This document shows positions 60,689 through 64,000 of a stretch of DNA of 64,000 nt, one piece after another. Source of the stretch: Grifola frondosa. Taxonomy: Eukaryota > Basidiomycota > Agaricomycetes > Polyporales > Grifolaceae. The notes beneath the pieces were generated by a model, which was given only the letters and a program-made list of their open reading frames with translations, did no database searches and was not told the origin of the DNA. Numbering within the stretch: the first letter of the stretch is position 1; each line of letters opens with the position of its first letter. The stretch is taken from NCBI GenBank assembly GCA_001683735.1, contig LUGG01000003.1, forward strand, positions 1,116,001-1,180,000. Reading direction: 5' to 3'. Made by a program: the position numbers and the translations under genes.

Positions 60689-61850
60689 TCAAGCCGCAGA
60701 AAACCGATACCTCCTGCACGCTAACCATTCTATGACAGCGGGAAAGAGAACCGTGCCAATCTGTGCCGCACGTCCCATTACCGCAGGCATGAACACCATC
60801 CTCTCGCCCGCGTCCACAGCGCGGAGACACCGTCGCGCAACCACATCCCTTTTCAGCCCGGGAGTCATTGTACCCCTCTGCTGCACTGTTTTGGCGTCGA
60901 CAGCAGATGCGCCGAAGTCACCCTCCACGGAGGACGGGAGGAAATGCGTGAACGTAATGGTTGGGTGCTCAATAGCGAGGACACTGTAGAGCATGAGCGA
61001 GGCCGTTTTGGTCGAAGCATATAAGGAGCGGGTAGGAGGAGGCGTCACTGCTGCGAGCGTAGATATGAGGAGGATGGAAGGTGAAACTGAAGTGGAGGCG
61101 AGAAGGGGGATCTTGCAAGGACCGAGAATAGGAGTCAAATGTTGCAGTGAATGTATTAGCGCAACTTACGAATGTTACTGCAGAGACCAGAGGACCAACA
61201 TAGTTCCCCTTCACGGCCGCATTCGCGACGTCGATTATGTGTTGGATACCTTCCACGCTAGCTTGCGCGGGTCGAATGTCGCTCCATGTCGTTCCAGTCC
61301 TGCTACCTCTAAAAGGGGACGTTTGGACAATACACCTGCAGAGACAACCAGGGTGTCTATTCCCTTCCACTCTACAAATGATAGGTGCATGAAGCCAGGG
61401 AATCATCCTGTCAGCAGATACGTGATAGCTTCATTTGTGTGGGACATACCAGTTTCGACGACGTCCCTCACGCGTACCATATCCTCAACATTTGTAAAAT
61501 CAGCCGTGCAACTCAATATCGTCATCGAAGATACTCGACTAGCATCGACGGCTTCGCTCTGGCAGAGCGCACGGCACTCCTCAGCTACGTTCGCCAACTC
61601 TGCCTCCCTTCGAGCCACTACACAGACCCTAGCCCCTCTAGCAGCATATTCATGTGCAATGGCGCATCCTATGCCACTAGATGCGCCTAATATGACGACT
61701 CTCTCTGGCGAGAGGCACTTTGAGAGAACGGCTGCGGCTTGGGCGTAAGAAACGCTTCAAAATAAGCATGACTGCGAGGCCGATCAGCAGAGTGCTGATA
61801 AATGACGATGGCTTCCGAGACTCGGAAGAAAGCACAGAAAGAAAGTCCAT
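60689..61850 (-). CDS. Membrane-anchored short-chain dehydrogenase/reductase
   Basis: NAD(P)-dependent oxidoreductase of the SDR family (11-beta-HSD/DHRS7-like arrangement). An N-terminal hydrophobic segment (STLLIGLAVMLIL) anchors it. VVILGASSGIG is the nucleotide-binding loop; a ~50-residue stretch leads to DTLVVSAGVL; STSVSPSILLISTLAAV holds the catalytic Ser and YASTK gives Tyr and Lys. Two introns follow VRDVV and VSAVTF. One extra T near 61750-61752 and one missing base near 61267 shift the frame. Substrate unknown (lipid or steroid-like in relatives). Confidence 0.8.
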
Positions 61851-62383
61851 GGTGGCAGATAAGGTGCAGTCTCCCAGAGGAATTGAAGGTCAGCCTTTCA
61901 AAATTTCAAGGTTAGTACAGTATTGATATGAGAGTCGAAGCCTCCGAGCGCCACTCCTCCTCAGGGATATTGTGGCGCAAGATGATCGATCGTCGATCTA
62001 AAATCAATAAATTGCCAGCGACGATAATATCGTCTTTATCATTACCACGATACGACATGGACTGCCCGAGCACCTGCAACATTTAGTGTGGTTAATTGCT
62101 TCATCTCTGTCCATGTGCCATGCTTCTGTGACAGGAAAGTACGCATAAATTACAATTTGGCCGCGGTACAGATGAAAGGTATTTTAAAAGAAATATAGGA
62201 AGCACCAGAGGCAGTCTGAGCGCATGAGCAATGCAGATAAATGAGTGCATCAATGTAGAAATCGCACATAATTCGTAGCATTCTACAATACACCAGTATG
62301 TACGGAAATGCATAGAGTTTCTGAACGCCAGTTGAGAATAATCAGAACGAAAAGAGGGAGGTAGGCCGTAGTAATGCCGCCCG
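61851..62383. other. Intergenic region
   Basis: Promoter side of the SDR gene and 3' side of the right-edge gene. No other feature seen. Confidence 0.4.
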
Positions 62384-64000
62384 TCACACTTCAGCACAAA
62401 GCTCCGCAGCTTTCATCGTCTCATCACTCTCCATCGGTTTCGTGTTGTAGAAGTCAACATCGTCATATACGTCTTCCTACACGAATGTTGATTTAACCTT
62501 ACATGTGTACCACAGGCATGATATTGAGCGTGCCGCTGCTCCCTTCCGATTCGGAGTTCGATGTATTGATCCCTGCAGCAAAATGTATCGGCGGCTCCGT
62601 GGTATTGATTGTGCTATGTCATACTTCAGCATCACGTTTTATTGGGAAAATGAAAGTAAATCATACACTTGGTTTGGATGTGCATATTCGTAGAGTCCTC
62701 TGTGCATCCGGGTAGCACAAATGGTCCTATGGAAAAATATGAGTAAGATCGTCATGGGAGAGTCGTACTCTACCGACATTGCTATACCTTGTTGAAATAC
62801 TGTCAGATTTGCGCAGCACGAAACGATAGTAAGACGCACAAAGGGGCAATTGAAATATCTTTTGAATCCGTTCAGATAAATGAATAATTCCTCGATGGAT
62901 CTATACTTACCAAGTTCACCGCGTCTATGAGAGTGATAAGCTTAAAGATCCTTGCGAGCTCAATGAATATAATAGCACTTGCCATTGAGATTCAGTGTTA
63001 CCATCGCCTGATCGGCATCGCCGTGAGCTCCCTCGATGCTATTGAGTGTCGGGTTGAAAACCTACCACGGCAGGGATGTAAAAGAGAACAGCAACTATAA
63101 GCCAAATGACGCCCTATATACACGATATCAGCCAATTTATACTCCACGTTCAATGCAAAGCTTACTTGATGTTTCACTACTTGCCACAAGCTTCCACCCC
63201 CTCTATGATGCCATATTCCAAGGAGCATGATAAAAAGCATAATGGCATCCGTCGCAAAGGAGATGACTACGTTGACGCTGTTCCTGGTGGTATCCAAATC
63301 CAGACAAACCTTCGCGCTCGGACTCCATTGAGATCCACCATTCTGGGCAAGTCCAGAGTTGAGGATGTGAGATACATGCAGATCATACAATTGCTCACCT
63401 GAATGATTCCTGATATATAACGGTAAGTGCCATTGCAATTCATAATGTTAATCATACTCACCAATAGAGTATAGACCCATGTTTGCGAGAAAAGCTGCGC
63501 CCACGATAAGAATTACGGGAATGAAGGGACCCCAGATTCCAATGCTAAACAAGAACTCAGAAATCAAGCGGAAATAGTGTACTGCATTGACATACACCCG
63601 AAGGGCGATGAGAGCGGAAGAGAATCCCACCGCAATATAGCCAAAGCCCTGAACCACGGTTTAGGTTCCTGTATATCAGGTGGATAATCAGTAACGCTCA
63701 CTACAACGGTGTGTGTCATTGCCTGCCTAAAATATCAGCACAATTCATAGCCCCTCAAAAAATAAACAAACCATGCAATCGAACTCTGACGTGAGGTTGA
63801 GCTCGACAAACAAACTAACAACCGTGGCTAATGCCGTCAACCGACAGAGGATATACAACTTTTGCCGTGGGGTTATAAGTCAGCACCGAGAGCACAGAGC
63901 TGAAATATACGCACGACTGTAGGCCAACTCCACTCCATCCTGCTGATGCGGAGCAACCTCCAATCGAAGTGCAGAGATGTTGCCCACTCCATCTAAACCA
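62384..64000 (-). CDS. Seven-helix membrane protein, TRMYRSL family, copy F (5' end cut by window)
   Basis: Paralogue of the 58.5-kb gene, running off the right edge. Blocks from 5' to 3': LHFDWRLLRISRMEWSWPTV, KLYILCRLTALATVVSLFVE, QGFGYIAVGFSSALIALR, IGIWGPFIPVILIVGAAFLA, KVCLDLDTTRNSVNVV, FATDAIMLFIMLLGIW, KHQGVIWL, TICATRMHRGLYEYAHPNQ, a tail EPPIHFAAGINTSNSESEGS matching EPLNFAAGANTSQSESG of copy E, and a final exon ending ELCAEV. Good introns join the blocks. The TRMYRSL motif reads TRMHRGL here. N-terminal exons lie beyond the window. Confidence 0.7.

Overview
The window looks like nuclear DNA of a basidiomycete fungus, most likely an Agaricomycete. Genes are cut by many 45-60 nt GT-AG introns. 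Several protein families are typical of that group: DUF6534 seven-helix membrane proteins, a Kre9/Knh1-like Ser/Thr-rich GPI protein, GH28 pectinase, an alginate-lyase-fold secreted protein and type-B carboxylesterases. No prokaryotic or viral signature was seen.

Layout. 0.8-2.2 kb: bHLH transcription factor (+). 4.8-6.9 kb: secreted carboxylesterase (+). 8.5-10.3 kb: endopolygalacturonase (+), convergent with an alginate-lyase-like gene (-) at 10.7-12.5 kb. 12.5-16.1 kb: gene-poor stretch with two inverted-repeat elements, a coiled-coil gene fragment and a protein-kinase fragment. 16.2-26.3 kb is a dense housekeeping block: mitochondrial Obg GTPase (-), Kre9-like GPI protein (-), 2OG-Fe(II) dioxygenase (-), MoaB/Mog-type protein (+), tRNA-Gly (-) and GPI1/PIG-Q (+). 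26-34 kb: degenerate DUF6534 genes. 34.1-38.7 kb: acyl-CoA-ligase-type AMP-forming enzyme plus a truncated second copy. 40.8-41.8 kb: TMEM53/DUF829 hydrolase-like gene. 43-45.3 kb: DUF6534 gene. 47.6-49.9 kb: CtIP/Sae2/Ctp1 homologue. 50.8-52.8 kb: DUF6534 gene. 54.4-56.6 kb: second carboxylesterase, in inverted orientation. 58.5-60.3 kb: seven-helix protein of another family. 60.7-61.9 kb: short-chain dehydrogenase (-). 62.4 kb to the right edge: partial paralogue of the 58.5-kb gene (-).

Themes. The two carboxylesterases, the polygalacturonase and the lyase-like protein make a secreted polymer-degrading set. The right-hand 37 kb is dominated by six genes or remnants from two uncharacterised seven-helix families, possibly sensors. 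The Ctp1/CtIP homologue carries two copies of an acidic Ser-x-Thr motif like those that bind the Nbs1 FHA domain. The most unusual DNA structure is a pair of hairpins near 15 kb whose stems differ by five paired (compensatory) substitutions.

Caution on sequence quality. Many clearly conserved genes need single-base corrections, mostly in short homopolymers, to keep one frame. One of them is the mitochondrial Obg GTPase, where four one-base corrections restore an exact multiple of three. Other genes are fully open over 11 or more exons. Residual assembly indels are therefore at least as likely as real pseudogenes. All splice structures are by eye; coordinates are exact where start, stop and splice sites could be traced and approximate elsewhere.
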